A stretch of 64,000 nucleotides of DNA from NCBI RefSeq assembly GCF_003602275.1, contig NZ_QZVT01000007.1:124001-188000 (forward strand), written 5' to 3'. The notes under the pieces are model-generated. The model saw nothing but the letters and a program-made list of their open reading frames with translations. It did no database searches and was not told where the DNA came from. The position numbers and the translations under genes were made by a program. Numbering within the stretch: position 1 is the stretch's first letter; the number at the start of each line of letters is the position of its first letter. The stretch comes from Arthrobacter cheniae. Its GTDB lineage: Bacteria > Actinomycetota > Actinomycetes > Actinomycetales > Micrococcaceae. Below, piece by piece: positions 16,902-24,250 of the stretch.

Positions 16902-17071
16902 AGCACAAGCACCAGGAACCCGAGCAGGGTGATCCCCAGGCTCACGAGGGTGAACAGCGTGAGGTCCCGGGCCGAGAGCGGAGCCCGGGACGGATCGCCG
17001 TGCTCGTGAGCGGAAATCTCCTCCAGCCTCCGGTGCAGATCGGATGCCGTTGTTGCGTCAGTTGAATCCAT
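16898..17071 (-). CDS. 57-residue single-pass membrane protein coupled to NCS1 permease
   Basis: The ORF reads MDSTDATTASDLHRRLEEIS at the N-terminus, a charged soluble segment, and ends in a 20-residue hydrophobic helix LTLFTLVSLGITLLGFLVLV followed by L-stop. The stop TGA overlaps the permease ATG (ATGA), the arrangement of an obligate partner. Start ATG at 17071. It is too short for standard gene callers. I know of no characterised family; by position it may be a stabilising or regulatory subunit of the transporter. Confidence 0.75.
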   Translation of the reverse strand: MDSTDATTASDLHRRLEEISAHEHGDPSRAPLSARDLTLFTLVSLGITLLGFLVLVL

Positions 17072-17207
17072 GGTGCGTTCTCCGATTCTCGAATTCCGCT
17101 CGGCTTGGATACATGGTTGTGTCTATCATGTGGGCTGTCAATGCATTGGCGCACATGGAAACTGCGCCGGAAATTGAGCGTTCACGACCGCGCTGATGGG
17201 AGTAGAA
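17072..17207. promoter_or_regulatory. Divergent promoter region, permease operon / amidohydrolase
   Basis: 136 bases between divergent genes. It contains a perfect 10-bp palindrome CAATGCATTG at 17139-17148 and an ATACA...TGTGTCTAT partial inverted repeat at 17110-17126. I see no copy of the TTTCGATA-type operator here, so this half of the cluster may have different control. Confidence 0.45.
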
Positions 17208-18005
17208 GTGCCCGGTTTGGCTGTATTGCAGGCCCTCGGCGTGGTCGACGACGTGGACGAGAACCTGCGCCGCCTCGACGCCTATGCCGCGCGCGTGGCG
17301 GACCACGGTGCGGAGATCCTCGTGACGCCCGAACTCTTCGCCACGGGCTACGCTCCTGCGCTGGTAGCCGGGTCCGACGGGCCGGGAATCCGAGCCGAAC
17401 TCTCGGACATCGCGCGACGGCACGGTATCGCGCTGGTCGGGTCGACGGTCGACGACGCCGCGGACGGTCGGTACATCAGCGCCTCGCTCTTCGATCGGCA
17501 GGGAACGGAGCTGACCCGGTACCGGAAGGCGCACCTCTTCGGGGCGGAGGAACAAGCAGCCTTCACCCCGGGGAACGACATCCCGGAGCTTGTTCCCCTA
17601 CTGGGCCTGACCGTCGCGCTCGCCATCTGCTACGACATCGAATTCCCGGAATTCGCGCGGAATTCGGCGCAGCGTGGCGCGGACGTACTCCTCATTCCGA
17701 CGGCGGTACCGGCAACGGGCGACGTCGGGGGTCTGGCACCCGAGCACACCTACAACGCCGAGCGCATCTCGACGATCCTGGTGCCGGCCCGGGCCCTCGA
17801 GAACGGCGTCTACATCGCGTACGCGAACCACACGGCCCCGGATTTCACGGGGATGAGCGCCATCGCCAGCCCCTACGGGACGTTCCTCGGGCTGGCGGGT
17901 TACGGCGAGGAGCTTCTGTTCGCCGACGTGGACCAGGCGGAGGTCGTTCGCGCCCGGGAGCTGAACACCTATCTGACCTGCCGTCGCCCGGGCCTCTTCG
18001 CCTAG
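17208..18005 (+). CDS. Nitrilase-superfamily carbon-nitrogen hydrolase
   Basis: A 265-residue cytosolic amidohydrolase with the complete catalytic set: Glu in VTPELFATGY, Lys in YRKAHLFG, Cys in ICYDIEFPE. The family cleaves non-peptide C-N bonds in amides, nitriles or carbamoyl compounds and releases ammonia or an amine; the short length and CYDIEFPE motif suggest an aliphatic amidase rather than a true nitrilase. GGGAG lies 5 bases before the GTG at 17208; an in-frame ATG at 17196 is the alternative. It is divergent from the NCS1 permease operon, and with Amt and GlnT nearby probably supplies nitrogen. Confidence 0.85.
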   Translation: MPGLAVLQALGVVDDVDENLRRLDAYAARVADHGAEILVTPELFATGYAPALVAGSDGPGIRAELSDIARRHGIALVGSTVDDAADGRYISASLFDRQGTELTRYRKAHLFGAEEQAAFTPGNDIPELVPLLGLTVALAICYDIEFPEFARNSAQRGADVLLIPTAVPATGDVGGLAPEHTYNAERISTILVPARALENGVYIAYANHTAPDFTGMSAIASPYGTFLGLAGYGEELLFADVDQAEVVRARELNTYLTCRRPGLFA

Positions 18006-18123
18006 CCTTCCAGCCCCGCTGCCCTTGCGGAGTTCATGCGTCCTTCCTTGAACTCTTGCCTGCAGTCGTTCCTCCTATGCTTGGCGTAACCACTACAGCC
18101 CTCCGACCACACGGGAGCCCTTC

Positions 18124-18447
18124 ATGACCTCCGAACTCCGCACCTACACCGCCACCCCCGGCAAGATGGACGCGCTCATGGCACGGTTCCGCGACCACAC
18201 CATCAACCTGTTCATCGAGCACAACATGAAGAGCCTCGGCTACTGGACGCCGGTCGGCAGCCCGGAGGTCCTCATCTACCTCCTCGAGCACGACGGCGAC
18301 CCGAAGGCGAACTGGGCGGCCTTCGGTACGGATCAGCGCTGGATCGATACGAAGGCGGCGTCCGAGACGGAGGGCTCCCTGACGGCGAAAATCGAGGCCG
18401 TGCTGCTCGAGGCAACCGACCTCTATCCGCTCGCCGAGGCGAAGTAG
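18124..18447 (+). CDS. NIPSNAP-family protein
   Basis: A 107-residue protein starting MTSELRTYTATPGKMDALMA with a dimeric alpha/beta-barrel (ferredoxin-like) fold typical of NIPSNAP: the LRTY start, LGYWTP and the WAAF segment. The molecular role of bacterial NIPSNAP proteins is not settled. It is 118 bases downstream of the amidohydrolase in the same direction and ends before a strong terminator, so it may be the last gene of that unit. A TAGCGCCCGCGAGAG direct repeat covers its stop codon and recurs 25 bases later. Confidence 0.85.
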   Translation: MTSELRTYTATPGKMDALMARFRDHTINLFIEHNMKSLGYWTPVGSPEVLIYLLEHDGDPKANWAAFGTDQRWIDTKAASETEGSLTAKIEAVLLEATDLYPLAEAK

Positions 18448-18484
18448 CGCCCGCGAGAGGGCAGGCAAGGTAGCGCCCGCGAGA

Positions 18485-18515
18485 GAGGGCCTGGCATCTG
18501 AGATGCCGGGCCCTC
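18485..18515. terminator. Terminator between NIPSNAP and Rieske genes
   Basis: A 13-bp stem GAGGGCCTGGCAT / ATGCCGGGCCCTC with a 5-base loop, 37 bases after the NIPSNAP stop. It lies between convergent genes and can serve both. Confidence 0.85.
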
Positions 18516-18571
18516 CTGCTGTTCGATGGTGGAAGCGCTGCGGCGTCCTGTCGGAACCTCCGGAGTCCAGA

Positions 18572-19441
18572 TCAACCCGCGTTGGGCAGCGAGACCTCGA
18601 CCGTGCCGGCCACGACGCGCGTGAGGAAGGAGTGCTGCGGCGACGTCGCAGGCCCCTGCACCACCTCACCGGTCTTCAGCGAGAAGCCGCTCTGGTGCCA
18701 GGGGCACACGACGCACGGATTGCCGTCCTTGTAGGTGATCTCGCCTTCATTCAGCGGACCGGACAGGTGGCTGCAGGTATTCGAGAGCACGGAGACCTCG
18801 CTGCCCTGCCGGAAGACGACGAGCGGCACCTCACCCAGCACCCTCTTCTCGAGCTTGCCGTCGGGCAGGTCGGCGAGCGCACCGATCGAGTGCCAGCCCG
18901 CCGCCACCCGGTGCGGGACGTCCTCGTTGTGGTTGGCGCCGAGCGCCTGCCGGTAGGACATGTGGCCGCCGAGGAAGCCACCGGCGGAGACGACGACGAG
19001 TCCCGTATAGGAGAGCAGTTTGCCGGACTTGCCGCGCAGGCGCTGGATGAGCGACAGCGAGTACAGGACGACGGCGATGATGTTCGCGGAGGCGTGGACG
19101 ATCCCGACGCGCAACTGCTGCTGCTGACCCTCGGACCAGTCGGTCCAGCCGGCCAGGGCCGTGGGGGCGGCACTCGCCACACCGGTGCCGATGAGGATCG
19201 CCGATGCCTTCTTCGAGCCTGGAATCGCGTCGAGGATCGCCGCGGAGAACCAGGTGCCCGTCGGGACGAGGATCATCAGGGGATGCAGCGGGTGTCCGAT
19301 GGGTACGCCATGCAGGATGTCGCGGAGGGCTCCGGGCCTGATGACGGCTTGGACGATATCGCGGGCCTTGTTGGCGATCGGGTCGAGCGCGGCAGCATTC
19401 TCGAGCTTCTCGATGGTCTGCAGTGGACGCAAGGTCTTCAT
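18572..19441 (-). CDS. Membrane-anchored Rieske [2Fe-2S] protein with DUF2231
   Basis: A 289-residue protein. Residues ~45-170 carry four hydrophobic segments beginning HGVPIGHPLHPLMILVPTGT, the conserved His-rich start of DUF2231 domains; residues ~185-285 are a Rieske domain with both cluster motifs, CSHLSG and CPWHQSGF. The fusion is common in Actinobacteria and suggests an electron-transfer or redox-sensing role at the membrane; the partner is unknown. It starts at an ATG at 19441 and is followed by a shared terminator. Confidence 0.88.
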   Translation of the reverse strand: MKTLRPLQTIEKLENAAALDPIANKARDIVQAVIRPGALRDILHGVPIGHPLHPLMILVPTGTWFSAAILDAIPGSKKASAILIGTGVASAAPTALAGWTDWSEGQQQQLRVGIVHASANIIAVVLYSLSLIQRLRGKSGKLLSYTGLVVVSAGGFLGGHMSYRQALGANHNEDVPHRVAAGWHSIGALADLPDGKLEKRVLGEVPLVVFRQGSEVSVLSNTCSHLSGPLNEGEITYKDGNPCVVCPWHQSGFSLKTGEVVQGPATSPQHSFLTRVVAGTVEVSLPNAG

Positions 19442-19554
19442 GGGTTCTCCCGAAGTCGCAGATGAGGCGGCAGGCGCCACCGGCTGTTGTCCGAAGCATA
19501 CTGACGAATCAGTGCTGGTGGTCGGTCTCCTGCGCGGACCCCAGCCCTCTTGCT

Positions 19555-19995
19555 CTAGCTCCGCAGCGCCGTCCGTTCCCGCAGCGCCGCCCGGTCCCGC
19601 CATGCGCCTGTCGACCACAGCGCCCATACGACCAGGACCGGCTGGAAGAAGAGACGGGTGAGGCGAACGCCGTCGGTATCGAGTCCGAAGGCGCTGACGC
19701 CGTCGACGTACTGGGCGATGTTGCCCGGGAAGATCGCGACGAAGAACGCGGCGACCACCCAGCCCACCTGGACGCGGTACCGGCCGAGGAATACCAGCGC
19801 TGCGCCGAGCACCAGCTCGACGACGCCGGAGGCGACCACCACGACGTCGCTGTCCAGCGGCAGCCAGGCAGGAACCTGTGCAGCGAATTCGGCTCGCGCG
19901 ACCGTCAGATGGGCGGTGCCGGCGACGAGGAGGAAGGCTCCGAGCACCACGCGCGCGACGATGCGGGCCAGGGAGGTGCGCGCAGGAGACGTCAT
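19555..19995 (-). CDS. DoxX-like small membrane protein
   Basis: 146 residues with four predicted membrane helices: IVARVVLGAFLLVAGTAHLT, a VVVVASGVVELVLGAALVFLG segment, VGWVVAAFFVAIFPGN and LFFQPVLVVWALW. The GTAHL and FPGNIAQYVDG motifs match the DoxX/MauE superfamily. Some relatives are quinone- or thiol-redox accessory subunits, so a link to the Rieske gene downstream is possible (113-base gap). Function otherwise unknown. Confidence 0.8.
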   Translation of the reverse strand: MTSPARTSLARIVARVVLGAFLLVAGTAHLTVARAEFAAQVPAWLPLDSDVVVVASGVVELVLGAALVFLGRYRVQVGWVVAAFFVAIFPGNIAQYVDGVSAFGLDTDGVRLTRLFFQPVLVVWALWSTGAWRDRAALRERTALRS

Positions 19996-20422
19996 CCGGC
20001 GGAGCCTAGCACCGTGTCCGTGGTGTCCTGCCGTGCACGAACAAGTTTCACGATCAGGTAGTCCCCCCGAAAACTCGGGTATCCGATCGGGGGGACAGAA
20101 CTCCAGTGTTCTCCTACTGTTGCACCAGCTGACCGGACTACGGTCGGCTGGTACGCGGCGCCACCGGGGGCCGTCGTTCCAGGGGGAATGCACCATGCCA
20201 CGATCGACCACTGCTGCCACCGCACCGTTCCGCGTCCATTTTTTTCGGCGCCAGGTTCCGTCATGCGGTGAAGTCTGGCGGCATCGGGCCGAACCCTTCG
20301 ATAAAATCAGAATGCCGCCGTTCCAGCCTGTGCACCCGTAGCCCTACGAGGGTAGGACCCGCCCCGGGGAGTGATCCACCAGGCGTACGCCCGCTCGAGC
20401 ATGCTGGACGGCGGAGCGCCGT
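19996..20422. other. 427-base gap with inverted repeats, no supported gene
   Basis: Contains a perfect 9-bp inverted repeat GTCCCCCCG / CGGGGGGAC at 20061-20096 (18-base loop), then AGAAC-N6-GTTCT at 20097-20112, and one copy of the recurrent GCCGTCGTTCC element at 20170. A 48-codon frame at 20195-20341 has AGGGGG nine bases upstream but unremarkable composition and no recognisable motif. Probably the promoter region of the gene at 20423 and of doxX. Confidence 0.5.
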
Positions 20423-21331
20423 ATGAAGCCCACGAAGGAGACCGTTATCACCGCCCGCAACCGCACCAATGTCCGCCTCCGCACCACCCTCGCACTGCTC
20501 GCCGATCACCAGGAGTCCGGCACCGCCGTCGCACCCGGTGAACTGATGTCCCAGGCCGTGGCGGAAGTTCCCTTCGACGACAAGGAAGCCGAGCTCCTCG
20601 CCGGCGGCGTTCCCCGCGGGTACAAGGCCCTCACCACGGCGACGTCGAGACTCGTCAAGGCAGGCTGGCTCCTGAAGAGCCGCAACGGCTGGGCAGCCAC
20701 GGAAGAGGGAGTGCGCGCCGTCCGCGCCTTCACCGATCCCGACCAGTTCGTCAACGCCATGATCAGCGGCGCACCCGTGCCCGACCAGCCGGTCGAGGCC
20801 CCCGCACACGCACCGCTGGCACCCGAGCAGCTCGGCGAGGAGGCCCAGGCCATCCCGGCGGAGGACCCGACTCCCCCGGATGTCACGCCGACCCTCGAGG
20901 TCACGTCCGAGACGGATGCGGCGTCGGACGAAACACCCGACGAGATGTCCCTCGGCGCGACCGACGGAACACCCGACGCTGCATCCGATGACACGACGGA
21001 TGCTGCCGCGACCGCCGACGCGTGGCACGACCAGCCGCAGTCCGTCGCCCTGTCCGGTGACTTCGATCCGCTGTTCGGTGAGGCCGGGCACTGGTCCACC
21101 GACCTGCGCGAACTCCAGCTCTCCTACGACGCCGGTGACAACAGCTGGAAGCAGACCCTGCAGATGCCTGCGGGGACCTACCAGTTCAAGATCCTGGTCA
21201 ACAACTCCTGGGACGAGAACTACGGCCGCTACGGCGTGCGCGACGGCGCCAACCACGAGCTGCACCTGCTTTTGGATACCGCTGTCACCGTCCGGTTCGA
21301 CTACGCAACAAAGGACATCACGACCTCCTAG
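20423..21331 (+). CDS. Winged-helix protein fused to a pullulanase-type X25 module
   Basis: A 302-residue protein without a signal peptide. Residues ~15-110 resemble an Mrr_N-like winged helix (GELMSQAVAEVPF ... LTTATSRLVKAGWLLKSRNG). Residues ~115-205 are an acidic Pro/Thr/Asp-rich linker. Residues ~208-300 match the X25 module of amylopullulanases (SVALSGDFDP, MPAGTYQFKILVNNSWDENY, YGVRDGANHEL, VRFDYATKDI). X25 normally sits in secreted alpha-glucan enzymes; here no catalytic domain is present. It may be a cytosolic glucan-sensing or glycogen-bound DNA-associated protein (inference). The GGCGGAG site precedes the ATG. Confidence 0.75.
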   Translation: MKPTKETVITARNRTNVRLRTTLALLADHQESGTAVAPGELMSQAVAEVPFDDKEAELLAGGVPRGYKALTTATSRLVKAGWLLKSRNGWAATEEGVRAVRAFTDPDQFVNAMISGAPVPDQPVEAPAHAPLAPEQLGEEAQAIPAEDPTPPDVTPTLEVTSETDAASDETPDEMSLGATDGTPDAASDDTTDAAATADAWHDQPQSVALSGDFDPLFGEAGHWSTDLRELQLSYDAGDNSWKQTLQMPAGTYQFKILVNNSWDENYGRYGVRDGANHELHLLLDTAVTVRFDYATKDITTS

Positions 21332-21348
21332 GTCCCGTCCCGATCCCC

Positions 21349-21386
21349 GGCCCCGCCTCCTGTCCTGACCGGCAGCCGGCGGGGCC
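21349..21386 (+). terminator. Terminator after the X25 fusion gene
   Basis: A 9-bp stem GGCCCCGCC / GGCGGGGCC with a 20-base loop, 18 bases after the stop codon, followed immediately by the recurrent GCCGTCGTCGTTCC element. Confidence 0.65.
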
Positions 21387-21453
21387 GTCGTCGTTCCCTG
21401 CCACCTGCCGGAGTCGCATCGCGGGCTCGATGACGGTCGGTCCCACTATCGGC

Positions 21454-21495
21454 TGCGACTGAGTGGGCATGTTCGAACATGCCCACTCAGTCGCA
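21454..21495. repeat. 42-bp perfect palindrome between convergent genes
   Basis: Both arms are 21 bases with no loop, centred on TTCGAA at 21474/21475; the left arm begins TGCGACTGAGTGGGCATG. It lies between the stops of the X25 gene and the convergent PucR gene. A bidirectional terminator is the plain explanation; cruciform extrusion or a protein site is possible. Confidence 0.85.
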
Positions 21496-21630
21496 CTCGA
21501 AAGTGGGCTGGTCCCGGATCACCGGGCTTCCGGCCGCGGGCGGGACCGCCGACAGGTGCGGCCACCAAAGTCGGCGCGACAGCTCCGGGGTCCACAGGTC
21601 CCTCAGGCGGGTCCCGGAACCAGGCCCGCA

Positions 21631-23130
21631 TCACAGGGCCGGCGAAGCCTGCGAGCGCAGGATCTGCAGCGCCATGAGGCAGGTCGCCTGCCCCTCGAGG
21701 GACGTGAGCGAGAGGTGCAGGAGTCCCTCCAGCTTCGCCAGCCGTTGGGCCAGCGTATTGCGGTGGATGAAGAGGGATGCAGCGGTCCGCCCCGGCTGGG
21801 CATCGTTACCGAGGAAGGCCTCCAGCGTCCGGACCAGGTCGATGGAGTGCACCTCGTCGTAGGCGATCACCGGCGCCAGCAGCTTGTGCGCCGCGACCCT
21901 GGCGCCGGACGACGCGGTAGAGGCGATCAGGGCGCGTATCCCCAGGTCGGGTGCCCGCTGGGGCTTCCGGACGGTGCCGACCATGGTGCCCGCCTGGTGG
22001 ATGCCGAGGCGCAGCTCGTCGATGGTGTGGCAGGGTCCCTTGACCACGAGGGCCTGATCCGGAAGATCCCGCACGCATGCGGTGAGGAACTGCTCCGCCG
22101 CGCGGTCCGGACCGACGCCGTCGAGCGGCCCCTGGGCGAAGGCATAGAGGATTCCCGAGCGCAGCTGGACCCGGACATCCCCGAACCGGGCCTGCAGCAG
22201 CAGGCGGATGCGCCACGCATTGGCGAGGTTCCTGCGGCCCGTGGTGGCGGCGAGCACGAGCGTAGGCCCATGTACGTCGAGCCCCGTCGCCCGGAAGGAT
22301 GCGGTAAATTCCTCGAGGGCCACCCCCGCCCAGTCGGGGACCTGGTCCAGCAGCACCTCGAGCTCGCGTTCCTTGTGCGTGGTGGTGTGCAGGGCCGTCT
22401 GGAGCTGCACCGCGATGATGGACGCGGCTGGAGCGAGCAGGGTCGACGCCGGGTGGTCGGATACCGCGTTCCGCACGATCAGCTGGAACGAATCACCCGT
22501 CCCCATCGGCAAGGGGATGCTGCCGTGACCGGCTTCCACGGGGACGTCGGCGAGGTCTGATTCGGACCAGGTCGCTGCAGCCGGCGATCGTGCGATGACC
22601 GCTCCTGCCGCGTCGACGATAGCGAGGTCACCCTCGACCGTCTGGGCGGCGGCGTCGAGGATGACCTGCAGGTGGGACCCTGATGCGGCGAGTTGGGCGC
22701 ACTCCTGGGCCAGCTCCCAGGAGCGGTTGATCGCCGTGTAGCGCTCCACCTGCAGGACGTTGGTCACGTGCCTGTGGACCTGCAGGAACGGCACCGACCG
22801 CGGTATCTCGAGCAGCGGCACATCGAGGGCCGAAGCTGCCCGCACCAGTCCGGGCGGGATGAGCCGGTGCGCCGTCCCGGTTCCGAAGGCGATGGCGGCC
22901 ACCCGCACCCGGACGAGCCGCTCGACGTACGCGGTCCACGTCCTCTGGTCCTCGATGTTCAGCCCGATCCCGTTGGTCAGGAGCAGGACGTTGTCGCTGA
23001 GGAAGGGGGTCGGATCGATGGTCTCGGCGGGTGCGCACCAGCTGATGTCCCAGCCGAGCCGGTCGGCCGACGACGGCGTGTGGAGGCGCAGCTGCAGGGT
23101 GTCGGCTGCCAGCAGATCGGCGACGATCAT
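21631..23130 (-). CDS. PucR-family transcriptional regulator
   Basis: 499 residues: N-terminal PucR sensor domain (MIVADLLAADTLQLRLHTPS ... LIPPGLVRAASALDVPLLEIP), a central region of GGDEF-like/CdaR type, and the C-terminal PucR HTH_30 (TAASLFIHRNTLAQRLAKLE). PucR regulators control purine, allantoin, amino-acid and lactam catabolism, usually next to their targets. This one is divergent from the pxpA operon across 93 bases and is the obvious candidate activator, probably responding to 5-oxoproline or the operon's real substrate (inference). Confidence 0.9.
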   Translation of the reverse strand: MIVADLLAADTLQLRLHTPSSADRLGWDISWCAPAETIDPTPFLSDNVLLLTNGIGLNIEDQRTWTAYVERLVRVRVAAIAFGTGTAHRLIPPGLVRAASALDVPLLEIPRSVPFLQVHRHVTNVLQVERYTAINRSWELAQECAQLAASGSHLQVILDAAAQTVEGDLAIVDAAGAVIARSPAAATWSESDLADVPVEAGHGSIPLPMGTGDSFQLIVRNAVSDHPASTLLAPAASIIAVQLQTALHTTTHKERELEVLLDQVPDWAGVALEEFTASFRATGLDVHGPTLVLAATTGRRNLANAWRIRLLLQARFGDVRVQLRSGILYAFAQGPLDGVGPDRAAEQFLTACVRDLPDQALVVKGPCHTIDELRLGIHQAGTMVGTVRKPQRAPDLGIRALIASTASSGARVAAHKLLAPVIAYDEVHSIDLVRTLEAFLGNDAQPGRTAASLFIHRNTLAQRLAKLEGLLHLSLTSLEGQATCLMALQILRSQASPAL

Positions 23131-23223
23131 GGGATTCTCCTATGTGCGGATGCCCTGTCGAGGCCGGGAAACAAGGGCAGGGGCCCACTATATAGGTCAC
23201 GGATCGCTCATTAGGGTGGACGC

Positions 23224-23967
23224 ATGACGCACGTCACAGACCGGCGCGGGACGCCGACCATCAACTCGGACATGGGCGAGTCCCTCGGGCTCCACTCCTT
23301 CGGCAACGACCTCGCACTCCTGGACACCGTGGATGCCATCAACGTGGCCTGCGGCTTCCACTCGGGCGACCCTGACACGATGGCCGACACCGTCGCTGCC
23401 GCCCATGAGAAGGGCGTGCTGATCGGCGCCCACCCCGGCCTCCCCGACCTCGTGGGTTTCGGACGACGCGAGATGAAGCTGACGCCGCAGGAGGTCGAAC
23501 ACCTGATCCTCTACCAGGTCGGAGCACTGACCGCGTTCCTGAAGCGGGCCGGGGCCAGCCTCAACCACATCAAGCCCCACGGATCCCTGTACGGGATGCT
23601 GGCCCGTGATGCAGAGCTGATGAGGAGTGCGGCCAGGGTGGCACGGCTGTTCGGCGTCCCCGTCTACGGCATCGCCGGTACGGCGCACCAGAGCGTGTGC
23701 GAGGAGCTGGGCGTGCCCTTCGTCGCCGAACTCTACGTGGACCTCAACTACGGTCCGGCGGGCGAACTCCTCATCCAGCGCCGCCCCGAACCGACCGATC
23801 CGGCAGCAGCGGGACGGCGGGTGGCCCGTGCCCTGGCGGACGGACACGTCGAAGCCTCCGACGGGACACTCCTCACCATTCCGTTCGACAGCGTCTGCGT
23901 CCACTCGGACGCCCCCAACTCACCCGAGGTGGCGGCAGCAGTACGCTCCGCCCTCGGTGCACCCTGA
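23224..23967 (+). CDS. pxpA: 5-oxoprolinase subunit A (LamB/YcsF family)
   Basis: 247 residues with the family signatures INSDMGESLG, AINVACGFHSGDP, HPGLPDLVGFGRR and IKPHGSLYGM. PxpA is the lactam-binding, ring-activating subunit of ATP-dependent 5-oxoprolinase (PxpABC), converting pyroglutamate to glutamate. First gene of a five-gene operon that includes a biotin carrier and biotin carboxylase, an extended version of the B. subtilis arrangement. No ribosome site stands out; the ATG at 23224 is the first good one. Confidence 0.92.
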   Translation: MTHVTDRRGTPTINSDMGESLGLHSFGNDLALLDTVDAINVACGFHSGDPDTMADTVAAAHEKGVLIGAHPGLPDLVGFGRREMKLTPQEVEHLILYQVGALTAFLKRAGASLNHIKPHGSLYGMLARDAELMRSAARVARLFGVPVYGIAGTAHQSVCEELGVPFVAELYVDLNYGPAGELLIQRRPEPTDPAAAGRRVARALADGHVEASDGTLLTIPFDSVCVHSDAPNSPEVAAAVRSALGAP

Positions 23968-24008
23968 TCCACGCCCATCCTCCTCACCGCCCTCCCGAAA
24001 GGACCCCC

Positions 24009-24248
24009 GTGGCCGACATCGTCTCCCCACTGCCAGGCATCTTCTACCGCAAGCCCGGTCCGGACAAGGACCCGTATGCCAACGAAGGTGATCCCATCGA
24101 GGCCGGCCAGACCATCGGCGTCGTGGAGATCATGAAGCAGTTCTCCGAGATCCGCAGCGACGTCTCCGGCACGCTGACGAGCTTCGCCGTCGAGGACTCC
24201 GGAACGGTGAATCCCGGCGACGTGATCGCCACGGTCACGGAGGGCTGA
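24009..24248 (+). CDS. Biotin carboxyl carrier protein, 79 residues
   Basis: A lone biotinyl domain: VSPLPGIFYRKPGPDKDPYA ... VVEIMKQFSEI, with the biotinylated Lys in EIMKQ (classically EAMKM/EVMKL), then SDVSGTLTSFAVEDSG. The GTG start at 24009 has AAAGGA upstream; the gene is too short for the ORF cut-off on its own start. It ends 2 bases before the biotin carboxylase start. It should shuttle carboxybiotin between that enzyme and the PxpB/PxpC-type carboxyltransferase-like subunits. Confidence 0.88.
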   Translation: MADIVSPLPGIFYRKPGPDKDPYANEGDPIEAGQTIGVVEIMKQFSEIRSDVSGTLTSFAVEDSGTVNPGDVIATVTEG

Positions 24249-24250
24249 CC

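Noticed and set aside
20195-20341. 48-codon frame with an AGGGGG upstream
   Set aside because: Unremarkable composition and no domain; kept only as a note in the gap entry.
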